A stretch of 64,000 bases of DNA from Mangrovibacterium lignilyticum (lineage in GTDB: Bacteria; Bacteroidota; Bacteroidia; Bacteroidales; Prolixibacteraceae): contig NZ_WKLH01000002.1 in NCBI RefSeq assembly GCF_010882175.1, positions 434,001 through 498,000 on the forward strand, given 5' to 3'. Positions 29,100 to 37,584 of the stretch are shown here, piece after piece. Position numbers and translations under genes: made by a program. Each line of letters opens with the position of its first letter. The first letter of the stretch is position 1. The notes under the pieces are model-generated. The model ran no database searches, was not told the DNA's origin, and worked only from the letters and a program-made list of their open reading frames with translations.

Positions 29100-31979
29100 C
29101 TATTTCAACAGGAAGCTCAAGCGAGCGAAAAGAAATCTTCCGCCAATTCCAAATTGCTGAGCTCTTCTCGACCAGTCGAAACGGCCGTCACTTCTGTTAT
29201 TTCCGCCGTCAGCCAATTCCTGCTTGGCTCTGTCCGGATAAATGTCGAATATGTTGTTTGCTCCAACAGTCACAGTTACGCCACTGGCCACATTATAACC
29301 AACCGACAAGTCTGTAACAACCTTGCCCGTGAATACCTGTTGACGATCAATATTAGTCGTCGCTTCGGTAACCTTTCCGAAATAAACATTCCGAAGAAAT
29401 ACATTAAACTTCGATGTGGTTAACGAGTTGGACAAATTCACTTTTGTGCGTGGCACCGCTTCTTCCAAATACACCCGGCTATCTTCAGGGAAATAAGTAT
29501 TTACCAATCCGGCATCTCTTAATACTTTCGATGATTTGATATCGCCAACCTGATTGGTTTTGGAGAGGGTTGCGGAAAGGTCTGATTTCAATAGCGAACT
29601 CTGACCAATCTTGGTTTTCTGAGTCAGCACAATATCCAGACCTTTCGATTCCGTATCAATCGCATTGGCAAAGAAAGATGCAGCGGTTGCATTAGCCTGA
29701 GCCAACAGATTGTCTAACTCGGTACCTGTTCCCGGTCCTTGAAATTGACCGGTGTATACAACGCGGTCGTCAATCGCTATAAAATAACCATCGACCGTAA
29801 CCGTTAAATTGGCTGTTGGTACTTTAGCTGTAAAACCGGCGCTCACACTGCGTGAAGTTTCCTCTTTCAGTTTCGGAATTCCCAACAATTTAGCGGCGCG
29901 GCTATCATTCGAGAAGGTACCAACTTCCTGCGGGTTACCATTCTGGTCGAAAATTGTCGAAGTTGAATTGAAATACAACTGGTGAAGCGACGGTGCGCGG
30001 AAACCTGTATTGAAAGCAGCCCTGAGATTCAAATTTTCGCCGGCTTTAACTAAGGTCGCCAACTTGAAGTTAATGGTTGAACCGAAGTCGGAATAGTCTT
30101 CAAAACGAGTCGCAAAGCTTACCAATACGGCTTCTGTCAAGTCGGCTTCTATATCGAAATAACCGGCGATACTGTTCCGGTTTCTCGACAATTCGTTATT
30201 TGGGCTAAATCCCGGGAATACCTGTGATCCGCCCGGTCTGGCTGAACCGAAGAAATCGACCGATGGCGATTGAGAGGCTAACGTAATGACCTGACCTTCG
30301 CTGGTATATTGTGCATACGAAGCTTGTTCGCCAGCCATAATCTCATAGTTTTCCAACCGGTATTCTGCTCCGAAAGCAATGTTTAAGCCCGATAGAATAT
30401 CATCATAAAAACGGTCCACATCCAGGTTTACTGTATTCTGCATAAAGGCGAATCCCCCGGCATCAAAAGTCGTTGGAGATGATTTCTGCATCGATGCATT
30501 GAAGGTATTTCCGATAATATACATGAACGCGTTCTTTCCGTAGGTATTACTGAAATCAACATTCCACTCGGAAACCTTTCCTTTGATCCCCATTGAAACG
30601 GACTTATCTGAAATTTCTGAATTGATTTCCGGTAAAAATCCATTAATATAGGCCGGTGTGTATGTTCTGCTTTGATTAGGCAGACGGTAGAAACCGGCTG
30701 AATTACCATTTCTGGAGCTAACGCCCGCAAAGGAATACAGTTCTGTTCCTTTATCATCCAAAGGGAGTCTGAAGTTAGCAAAGAAGCGTCCGCCGCGCAA
30801 AGCCGATTGTCCGACACGCATATTGAAATCGCTTCTGGTAAATCCGCGTGCAGCCAGTTCCGCATCGGTATTATCAGCTGATAAGATCCCTTGAAGTTCC
30901 GATTTTGAAGTAGCACCATTGAGGTTTATTCCTGCTTCGTTGGCATACTGAAGAACATCCGTAACATCGTCGTCCAACAACGAAGACAAATCATAACCAT
31001 CGTTGTTTGCGAAACGTTCCACCGTGTTATACAGGTTGAAAACAGAACCTTCCCATTCCTTCATCCGGCTATAGTCTTCCCGGTAATCAAAATCACCGGT
31101 GAAGTTGATGAAACCACCTTTATCGCCTAAAGCCAGGCCATAATTAGCACTTACATTCACGGTTTCGCCGTCAACACCACCTGTTTGATCGTTGGCGTTT
31201 TTGCTGACGTTAGCACCCGTTGTTACTTTAAAATCCAACTGATCGGTGCTCGTATTTAAGACAATATTGATAACCCCTGCAATCGCATCGGAACCGTATT
31301 GCGCAGCAGCTCCGTCGCGCATTACTTCGATCCGTTTGATGCTGGCTGCCGGAATGGCATTTAAATCGGTCCCTACACTACCCCGGCCAAACGTACCATT
31401 CACGTTTACCAACGACGAAGTATGACGGCGTTTCCCATTTATCAGTACCAATACCTGGTCGGGTCCCAAGCCCCGCAACGATGCCGGGTCAATATGATCG
31501 GTACCATCCGAAATAGTTTGTGTATTCGAAGAAAATGAAGGAGCGACATAATTCAGTATCTGGTTCAGATTGACCTGTGGTCCTGCTGAAGTAAGTTCGC
31601 TGACATCAATCACATCAACCGGAACGGGTGTGTCCACTGCCGTCCTGTTCGGGTTTCTTGTTCCCACAACAGCGACTTCTGCAATTTCAATTCCCGGTTC
31701 CAAGATAACTGTTATCGACGTCTTGCCGTCCATAAGTACTTCTTTAGCATCAAATCCAACAAAGCTGACAACCAAAACATCGCCTTGTTTAACTTCCATG
31801 CTAAATTTTCCATCGAGATCAGTCGATGCGCCGTTGAAAGTTCCTTTGATGATTACAGAAGCTCCCGGCAAGGGCTGCTGTCCATTATCTTTTACAACCC
31901 CACTTACTTCGTACGACTGCGCGTACAAACAACCTGAGAGAAATAAAAATGCTAGTAAAACCTGAATTCTAATTCTCAT
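29100..31979 (-). CDS. TonB-dependent outer membrane receptor with CarboxypepD-reg-like domain
   Basis: 959 residues. Signal peptide 1-20, then a carboxypeptidase regulatory-like domain (about 22-108, VSGVVKDNGQQPLPGASVII), the plug (PVPVDVIDVSEL, RGLGPDQVLVLINGKRR, AAQYGSDAIAGVINIVL), then a 22-stranded barrel. It is not of the long SusC type and has no SusD partner, so a siderophore, vitamin or other metal-complex substrate is more likely than a polysaccharide. The C-terminal strand ends RFLFARLSFLLK. The neighbour is ggt, in convergent orientation, so shared function is not implied. Confidence 0.93.
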   Translation of the reverse strand: MRIRIQVLLAFLFLSGCLYAQSYEVSGVVKDNGQQPLPGASVIIKGTFNGASTDLDGKFSMEVKQGDVLVVSFVGFDAKEVLMDGKTSITVILEPGIEIAEVAVVGTRNPNRTAVDTPVPVDVIDVSELTSAGPQVNLNQILNYVAPSFSSNTQTISDGTDHIDPASLRGLGPDQVLVLINGKRRHTSSLVNVNGTFGRGSVGTDLNAIPAASIKRIEVMRDGAAAQYGSDAIAGVINIVLNTSTDQLDFKVTTGANVSKNANDQTGGVDGETVNVSANYGLALGDKGGFINFTGDFDYREDYSRMKEWEGSVFNLYNTVERFANNDGYDLSSLLDDDVTDVLQYANEAGINLNGATSKSELQGILSADNTDAELAARGFTRSDFNMRVGQSALRGGRFFANFRLPLDDKGTELYSFAGVSSRNGNSAGFYRLPNQSRTYTPAYINGFLPEINSEISDKSVSMGIKGKVSEWNVDFSNTYGKNAFMYIIGNTFNASMQKSSPTTFDAGGFAFMQNTVNLDVDRFYDDILSGLNIAFGAEYRLENYEIMAGEQASYAQYTSEGQVITLASQSPSVDFFGSARPGGSQVFPGFSPNNELSRNRNSIAGYFDIEADLTEAVLVSFATRFEDYSDFGSTINFKLATLVKAGENLNLRAAFNTGFRAPSLHQLYFNSTSTIFDQNGNPQEVGTFSNDSRAAKLLGIPKLKEETSRSVSAGFTAKVPTANLTVTVDGYFIAIDDRVVYTGQFQGPGTGTELDNLLAQANATAASFFANAIDTESKGLDIVLTQKTKIGQSSLLKSDLSATLSKTNQVGDIKSSKVLRDAGLVNTYFPEDSRVYLEEAVPRTKVNLSNSLTTSKFNVFLRNVYFGKVTEATTNIDRQQVFTGKVVTDLSVGYNVASGVTVTVGANNIFDIYPDRAKQELADGGNNRSDGRFDWSRRAQQFGIGGRFLFARLSFLLK

Positions 31980-32288
31980 AATATTTATTTTTCCTGATTT
32001 AATTAATCAAATATCACGTTTCTTAACATTCTTTAATACTTTTTGTTTCCATCGAACATATATTGATATCTAAATCTTAACATTTAACGCCATTCGAAAT
32101 CTTTTTGACCGCTCAACGGCAACATAGCAAGCAATAAGACAACTAAAGAACGCTCATAGTAAACCGCTCGAAACAGGCCAAACGAAAGGATAGTCAGGCT
32201 AAAACAGAACTAAAATAGTTGGAAACAGAACTAATTTGATCAAAAAAAGCATCTCAACGGATGCCATACGATAGAATTAAGGTGCTTT
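31980..32288. other. 309-base intergenic region
   Basis: No gene-like frame. It holds the leader of the TonB-dependent receptor and the terminator of the GNAT gene (32249-32264). Confidence 0.5.
32249..32264 (-). terminator. terminator of the GNAT gene
   Basis: Short stem GCATC / GATGC with a 6-base loop, followed on the minus strand by seven Ts (32242-32248), 25 bases past the stop. The stem is short, so this is a weak call. Confidence 0.55.
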
Positions 32289-32834
32289 TCATTCCTCAGC
32301 CCGGGGATCGTCTTCCACAATGGCATAATGATAATTGTCTTTCCACTCCCCCCGAATCGGCAAAATCTTCCGTCGCAATCCCTCCCTGATCATACCCGAT
32401 TTCTCAAGCACCCGGATTGATGCAGCGTTTTCAGTGGCAACTCCGGCTTCCACCTTATGCAGTTTAAAATCGTCGAAGCCTGCTTTAATTAACCTCCTGG
32501 CAACTTCGGTGGCATATCCCCGGCCCCATTGCGCCGGAAGCAGGTTGTAAAAGATTTCTCCAAGTTTGAATTTATTGGCCGACAGGGTCATTCCCGCCTC
32601 ACCAATAAATTCATCGGTGTCTTTCCGGGTAATCTTCCAATGGTACATGGTTCTGTTGACCGATGTCCGGTCCGAAATTCGTGGCCACATATTGGCTTTG
32701 GTTTCTTCGAGCGACTGAGGGATGCCAAGCGTATTGTATTTATCGACCTCCGGAAGCGAGTGCAGCCGATGAATATCCTCGGCATCGTCCCAGCAAATTG
32801 CAGTTAGTTTTAGTCGTTTGGTTTCTAAATCCAT
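32289..32834 (-). CDS. GNAT family N-acetyltransferase (RimJ/RimL type)
   Basis: 181 residues, typical of the RimJ/RimL branch. It starts with LETKRLKLTAICWDDAEDI. The acetyl-CoA P-loop region is AQWGRGYATEVARRLI, followed by VATENAASIRVLEKSGM, the hallmark of this group. Cytoplasmic. It acetylates a protein N-terminus, an antibiotic or a small amine; the substrate cannot be told. It starts 13 bases downstream of the stop of the exported protein gene and may be co-transcribed. Confidence 0.9.
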   Translation of the reverse strand: MDLETKRLKLTAICWDDAEDIHRLHSLPEVDKYNTLGIPQSLEETKANMWPRISDRTSVNRTMYHWKITRKDTDEFIGEAGMTLSANKFKLGEIFYNLLPAQWGRGYATEVARRLIKAGFDDFKLHKVEAGVATENAASIRVLEKSGMIREGLRRKILPIRGEWKDNYHYAIVEDDPRAEE

Positions 32835-32847
32835 CTGTTTGCGCCTT

Positions 32848-33507
32848 TTATTTCGGAGCTTCCCGGTTTCCTATTTGATACGACCCGATGGGCGGAAGTT
32901 TATCGGGCGATAGTTTTTTGCTAAACGTCTTCCCCGCTTTTTTCGAATAATAAATCAGCGAGTCTTTCCAATTCCCCTCATAACAGTCTCCCTGAAAATT
33001 AACGAACACCAATCCCGAATCTGAATCAATGCTGAGATGAATAATATTCGGCTCGCCGCTCTCTTCCGAACACTGGTAATATTGATAATCCTGCTTGAAA
33101 ATTGAAATCTTAAAGGGCGAACTAACGACCATGCCTTCCTTAATTTTGCTGTAATAGCTGATCTCCGGTTCCCAACTAAACAGGACAAATTCGGGCAGTT
33201 CGGCACTGGTCAATTCCGCTAAATAAGTCAATCCCTTCGACTGCAATATTTGATTTTTGTCGCGGGTATACTCATCGCGGGGGCTCCAGTCCGAATTAAC
33301 TTCAAGCAGGTCTGTATCGATGTGATACGTGTATAATTCGGTTGGGCAGTCGCAGTCCGACCAGTCGGTGCGGGTAAAAAGGATCGAATTTGTTTGCGGG
33401 TCAAAACCAATGAAGTCGATAATTTGCGGGCCGTTCACCGTTGCAAAACCGGCCAGCGACTGAACGCAGCACACGACGACGAATGCGATTAGTTTTGGTA
33501 TTGACAT
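32848..33507 (-). CDS. secreted protein of unknown function
   Basis: 219 residues with a signal peptide (PKLIAFVVVCCVQSLAGFA, about 1-22). The mature part begins with VNGPQIIDFIGFDPQTNSILFTRTD and contains CDCPTELYTYHIDTD, a beta-rich sequence in which query text alternates between strand-like blocks, perhaps a small beta-propeller or similar fold. No family recognised. It lies just upstream of the GNAT gene on the same strand. Confidence 0.65.
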   Translation of the reverse strand: MSIPKLIAFVVVCCVQSLAGFATVNGPQIIDFIGFDPQTNSILFTRTDWSDCDCPTELYTYHIDTDLLEVNSDWSPRDEYTRDKNQILQSKGLTYLAELTSAELPEFVLFSWEPEISYYSKIKEGMVVSSPFKISIFKQDYQYYQCSEESGEPNIIHLSIDSDSGLVFVNFQGDCYEGNWKDSLIYYSKKAGKTFSKKLSPDKLPPIGSYQIGNREAPK

Positions 33508-33646
33508 GAAGGACGACTGTTTAACTTGTTGTAGGTTTGTTTTACTCGTTAAAAAAGCTTTTGGTTATACTTGCTGAAAATAATTTATCGCCTGCTCCAT
33601 TTTTTGCTGTCCGAAACGCAGGAGCCGTTCCATTCGGCAAAAACAG

Positions 33647-34021
33647 CTAAAAGCGAATCGATTTCAACTTGGGGCTGCACGATCTGCGGTAACACTGCCG
33701 GGCCATCCACACCATCAGAATCGCCGACAGAACCATGATGGTGATCGCTACCGCATTGATTGTTTTCAGCTTCGTTAAGGCTTCCGGCAGCCTGTCACCC
33801 GCAACGCGTTCAATGCCCAACGAACTGAATGTCCGATCAAGCTTGGCTAAAAAGTCGATCTGCTCGCCCAGTCGAAGGTGTCCCGGGATCGACAGTCCGG
33901 CATCGTCTGCCTGGCCTATCCGGATATCGAACTGGTAGTTTTTAAAATATTTCACATAAATTCCGGAAGCCAGGCCGATGCTTCCAACGACAAAGAAAAT
34001 AATCAGGTAAGTGGTTTTCAT
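33647..34021 (-). CDS. small membrane protein of unknown function
   Basis: 124 residues with two predicted membrane helices (about 5-24 and 92-112) and a loop of about 65 residues between them, rich in charged residues. The C terminus is basic (CYRRSCSPKLKSIRF). No family recognised. It lies upstream of the exported protein gene with a 139-base gap, and the repeat array begins about 170 bases beyond its start. Confidence 0.55.
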   Translation of the reverse strand: MKTTYLIIFFVVGSIGLASGIYVKYFKNYQFDIRIGQADDAGLSIPGHLRLGEQIDFLAKLDRTFSSLGIERVAGDRLPEALTKLKTINAVAITIMVLSAILMVWMARQCYRRSCSPKLKSIRF

Positions 34022-34189
34022 GTTGGGTTGCTTTTGGTTTTTGATCGTGTCGATTTTCGTTCTTTAATTTAACATTTTTCATCCGACTAAACAGATCATA
34101 CAACGAAAAGAAATTGTTACCAATGAGGCTAATTTTGCATCAACCGTTCAACGAATGTTCGCTCGGCCAACTGGCTGGCAGGGCCAGAG

Positions 34190-34618
34190 CAATAAATAGT
34201 TGTTCATGCGTAGTTGGCATGGTCGGGGCATTATCGTTTGATAATTTCGCCACCAACGCGTCGGGCAGGCAATTATTAGTTGATAATTACCTCCCCAGCC
34301 TCCGGGGAACCAATTATCGTTTGATAATGCCTCCACCAATGCGTCGGGCAGGCAATTATTAGTTGATAATTACCTCCCCAGCCTCCGGGGAACCAATTAT
34401 CGTTTGATAATGCCTCCACCAATACGTCGGGCAAGCAATTATTAGTTGATAATTACCTCCCCAGCCTCCGGGGAACCAATTATCGTTTGATAATGCCTCC
34501 ACCAATACGTCGGGCAAGCAATTATTAGTTGATAATTACCTCCCCAGCCTCAGGGGAACCAATTATCGTTTGATAATGCCTCCACCAATGCGTCGGGCAG
34601 GCAATTATTAGTTGATAA
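34190..34618. repeat. 83-bp tandem repeat array, non-coding
   Basis: Four full 83-base units start at 34270, 34353, 34436 and 34519, with a truncated fifth copy at 34602-34618 and a degenerate first copy of about 80 bases at 34190-34269. Each unit is itself two related halves (41 and 42 bases), both beginning CAATTAT...TTGATAAT, so it grew from a 41-base ancestor by doubling. The second half carries a perfect ATTATC-GTTT-GATAAT hairpin, the first a wobble version plus CCCC/GGGG arms. As 83 is not a multiple of three, no frame continues through it. There are no spacers, so it is not CRISPR. Confidence 0.93.
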
Positions 34619-34819
34619 CGACCATTCTTTACCATCAATCGGAGAGGAATGAACGCCATCTCCGAAAAATAACTTCAACTATGTCAAATACATGTTCGAG
34701 GACATAAAAAAGGGCTTGATTTATATCGCTCACTTGCAGTAACTTGCTTAGAAATTCAACTGACCAATAATAAGTTAAAAACAATATCCCGATTTATTAA
34801 TCCCAAAAAACCAATCAAC

Positions 34820-35542
34820 ATGAGGATTCCCAAATTAGTAATAAACAGCCGGAACACGGAGGTAAACGCGGTAACCGGACGAATTAGTGATGAATATCAT
34901 CAGAAACTGGAAGGTGACCTGACTCTTGGTCCGCTCTTCGTGGAAATCGACTCGGGCAACCAGAAATTAACGGTCGCGATAGAGCGGATGAAAGCCGAAT
35001 CGGACCTGGAAGTAATGGATGCCAAACGCGACAGCGCCCACCATTCCCTGTATTATTTTGTGTATGGTTTAAGCCTGAGCTCAACGGCGGCAACCCGGAG
35101 TGCAGCCACCCAAATACTGGCGGTGCTCAACCATTACGGACTTGCTGTTACCGAGGAAAATTACGACATGGAAAGTTCGAAACTGGATTCGTTGTTGCTG
35201 GATTTAGCCTCGCCTGAGCTCGCCGCTGCCATTGCGGTACTAACCGGAAGTGCGGCATTGATTGCTGATTTACAAACAGCACAGGATGCCTTTAAAGCGG
35301 CCCGTCTGGCGTACCAGGAAGAATGCGCTGCTGAAGGGCTGAAGTCCAATGCGACACACATTAAACGCGACGTGGTGAAACTAATCAACGATAAACTGAT
35401 TACGGTTTTGAACGGTTTGGTGGTGACTGCCCCCGACACGTACACCGCGTTTGCCACGGTTGTTGTCGAAATTATTGCCACCAATAACGAAGTGGTGAAA
35501 AAGCGTAAAATCCAACAACCCGAACCAACCGAGTTGGTTTAA
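34820..35542 (+). CDS. DUF6261-like protein of unknown function
   Basis: 240 residues, mostly helical, no signal peptide or membrane segment. It starts MRIPKLVINSRNTEVNAVTGRISDEYH and has a central DAKRDSAHHSLYYFVYGLSLS and a lysine-rich end (KKRKIQQPEPTELV). I recall this as the Bacteroidota DUF6261 family, which often has a surface-like or cytoplasmic helical bundle fold of unknown function; this memory is not firm. It is a single gene, 200 bases after the repeat array, with a strong terminator. Confidence 0.6.
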   Translation: MRIPKLVINSRNTEVNAVTGRISDEYHQKLEGDLTLGPLFVEIDSGNQKLTVAIERMKAESDLEVMDAKRDSAHHSLYYFVYGLSLSSTAATRSAATQILAVLNHYGLAVTEENYDMESSKLDSLLLDLASPELAAAIAVLTGSAALIADLQTAQDAFKAARLAYQEECAAEGLKSNATHIKRDVVKLINDKLITVLNGLVVTAPDTYTAFATVVVEIIATNNEVVKKRKIQQPEPTELV

Positions 35543-35591
35543 CAGCCTGCGAAACTCACGTTTATTTTTCCCATAAATGTTAGGTTAGTTG

Positions 35592-35615
35592 AGCGTCGGC
35601 CTTCGGGTCGGCGCT
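35592..35615 (+). terminator. strong intrinsic terminator of the DUF6261-like gene
   Basis: Ten-base stem AGCGTCGGCC / GGTCGGCGCT (two G-U pairs) closed by a TTCG tetraloop and followed by five Ts. It lies 50 bases after the stop. Confidence 0.9.
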
Positions 35616-35716
35616 TTTTATGTGCCGTAAGGTACCAATTCGTTGGAGCTTTGCCCAGGACTCCACCCACTTTTTGTGTCCTTGTCCGTTCGGTCAGCGA
35701 AGCAACAGAACAAAAA

Positions 35717-35740
35717 AAGGCACCCTTTCGGATGCCTTTC
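35717..35740 (-). terminator. terminator of sulfatase gene 1
   Basis: On the minus strand a 10-base stem AAAGGCATCC / GGGTGCCTTT (one U-G) closes on a GAAA tetraloop and runs into a T-tract. It lies 24 bases past the stop. A near-identical copy follows sulfatase gene 2 at 37539-37562. Confidence 0.85.
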
Positions 35741-35763
35741 TGAATATGCTGTGTCAGCCTTTT

Positions 35764-37332
35764 CTATTTACCTGCGCCGGCTTCTGAGAAGCCGGACATA
35801 ATTTCATCCAGGTTAAAGGAAGCTGGTTTCTGTCGCGGCGGGAAGTCGGCAAAGGTCGCGATCATTTTTGCGGCATAGGCCTGTGCACCAACGGCAATAA
35901 ACTGGTCTCGTTCTTCCATCCAGGTATAGTAATCGTTGGCATTGTGCTGAGCACGTTCAAACGGATCCATACGCAGATCGAAAAGCAATGGAATACGAAG
36001 TTTAATGAAAGGATACATCCATACCCCCATTTTTGACGATTGCTGTTCCATGAATACCACTTTCCAACGGTCGTAACGCATAGCTACCAAATCGCCGTCA
36101 TCGCTCCAGTAAAAGAATTCGTGACGTGGCCAGTTCGACTGGCCGTACTCATCTTTGGTGACCTGCTTCTCACCCGTCAGGAAAGGCAACAGGTTATAGC
36201 CATCTAAATGAACCTTGTAGGTTCTGTCGACACCTTTATAGCCGTTTAGCAACTCTTCTTTGATCTTCGGATCGCCCACAGCGGCCATCAATGTCGGCAC
36301 CCAATCGTTTCCTGCCACGATTTCGTTGGTAACGCTACCGGCTTCGATTTTAGCAGGCCAGCGTACCAAACAAGGAACCCGGTAACCGCCTTCCCAGTTG
36401 GTGTTTTTCTCGCCTCGGAAAGGTGTAATGCCACCGTCGGGCCACATGTTAAAGTGCGGGCCGTTATCAGTCGTATAAATAACGATCGTATTTTCGGCAA
36501 TGCCCATTTCATCGAGTTTGTCGAGAATTTGCCCGATCTGGTCGTCGTGTTGCATCATTCCGTCGGCATAGAAATTTAACCCTGATTTACCGGCATACTC
36601 TTCCGGCGGGTGAGTCACGTAATGCATACGCGATGTGTTGAACCAGCAAAAGAATGGCTTATCATCATCCACCTGTTTTTCCATAAAATCAACAGCTGCA
36701 TTCAAAAACTCCTGATCAACGGTTTCCATTCTTTCTTTAGTCAGCGGGCCGGTATCTTCCACTTTACCATCGGCATAGGAATGAATTACTCCACGCGGAC
36801 CAAATTGTTTTCTGAAGTTTGGATTTTTAGGATAATCCGGATTTTCGGGCGCTTCTTCCGCATTCAGGTGATACAAGTTTCCATAAAATTCGTCGAAACC
36901 ATGTTCGGTGGGTAGAAACTCATCGAGGTCGCCCAGGTGGTTTTTACCAAACTGACCGGTAGCATACCCCAGTGGCTTTAACATTTCGGCTAAGGTAGGG
37001 TCTTCGGGCTGAATTCCGAGCGTAGATCCCGGTAGTCCAACTTTAGTCATCCCGGTTCGAACCGGCATCTGGCCGGTAATGAAAGCAGCCCTCCCTGCCG
37101 TACACGACTGCTCGGCATAGTAATCGGTGAACTGCATTCCTTCGTTGGCAATCCGGTCGATGTTGGGCGTCTTATACCCCATCATTCCCTTATTGTTATA
37201 ACTGAGGTTCCAAAAACCAACATCGTCACCCATAATGACCAGGATGTTGGGTTTGTTTTGCGCAAACGTTCCAAAGGAGAACGCCAACAAACAAACAACT
37301 GTACTAACTGAAAAAAACTTGAGTTGTTTCAT
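35764..37332 (-). CDS. secreted type I sulfatase (arylsulfatase family) 1
   Basis: 522 residues. Signal peptide 1-24 (MKQLKFFSVSTVVCLLAFSF...AQ). Metal ligands D36/D37 (IMGDDVGF). The sulfatase signature is SCTAGRAAF, in which C77 would be oxidised to formylglycine by an FGE or anSME (CxAxR fits the C-x-P/A-x-R rule). Further metal and substrate residues lie in GKNHLGD and YTTDNGPH. It removes sulfate esters from a sulfated substrate in the periplasm. It is a tandem paralogue of the next gene, with duplicated leader and terminator. Confidence 0.92.
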   Translation of the reverse strand: MKQLKFFSVSTVVCLLAFSFGTFAQNKPNILVIMGDDVGFWNLSYNNKGMMGYKTPNIDRIANEGMQFTDYYAEQSCTAGRAAFITGQMPVRTGMTKVGLPGSTLGIQPEDPTLAEMLKPLGYATGQFGKNHLGDLDEFLPTEHGFDEFYGNLYHLNAEEAPENPDYPKNPNFRKQFGPRGVIHSYADGKVEDTGPLTKERMETVDQEFLNAAVDFMEKQVDDDKPFFCWFNTSRMHYVTHPPEEYAGKSGLNFYADGMMQHDDQIGQILDKLDEMGIAENTIVIYTTDNGPHFNMWPDGGITPFRGEKNTNWEGGYRVPCLVRWPAKIEAGSVTNEIVAGNDWVPTLMAAVGDPKIKEELLNGYKGVDRTYKVHLDGYNLLPFLTGEKQVTKDEYGQSNWPRHEFFYWSDDGDLVAMRYDRWKVVFMEQQSSKMGVWMYPFIKLRIPLLFDLRMDPFERAQHNANDYYTWMEERDQFIAVGAQAYAAKMIATFADFPPRQKPASFNLDEIMSGFSEAGAGK

Positions 37333-37538
37333 AGATTATATAATTAATATTCAAGATTAAGAATCCTACTTTCTTCTCCATCCAGTCTATTATCAATCCT
37401 TCACTCACTAAAACGACAGCTAATTAAACATCCCCTTCAACAACAAGATCAGTTGCCAATCGCAAGTCCATTCAAGTTATCACCTTTTGTTGAGTTAACA
37501 TATCATCTATCCGATGTTTTTTATGTTTTTTGACAAAA

Positions 37539-37562
37539 AAAGGCACCCCTTCGGATGCCTTT
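37539..37562 (-). terminator. terminator of sulfatase gene 2
   Basis: Copy of the 35717 hairpin: AAAGGCACCC / GGATGCCTTT around a 4-base loop, followed by a T-run on the minus strand. It lies 22 bases past the stop of sulfatase 2. Confidence 0.83.
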
Positions 37563-37584
37563 CTGTTTTTGTAACGAAAATATT

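Noticed and set aside
29100-31979. SusC-type polysaccharide utilisation receptor
   Set aside because: The plug and length do not fit SusC, and there is no SusD or glycoside hydrolase beside it.
34190-34618. CRISPR array
   Set aside because: Repeats are 83 bases long and contiguous with no variable spacers, and no cas genes are near.
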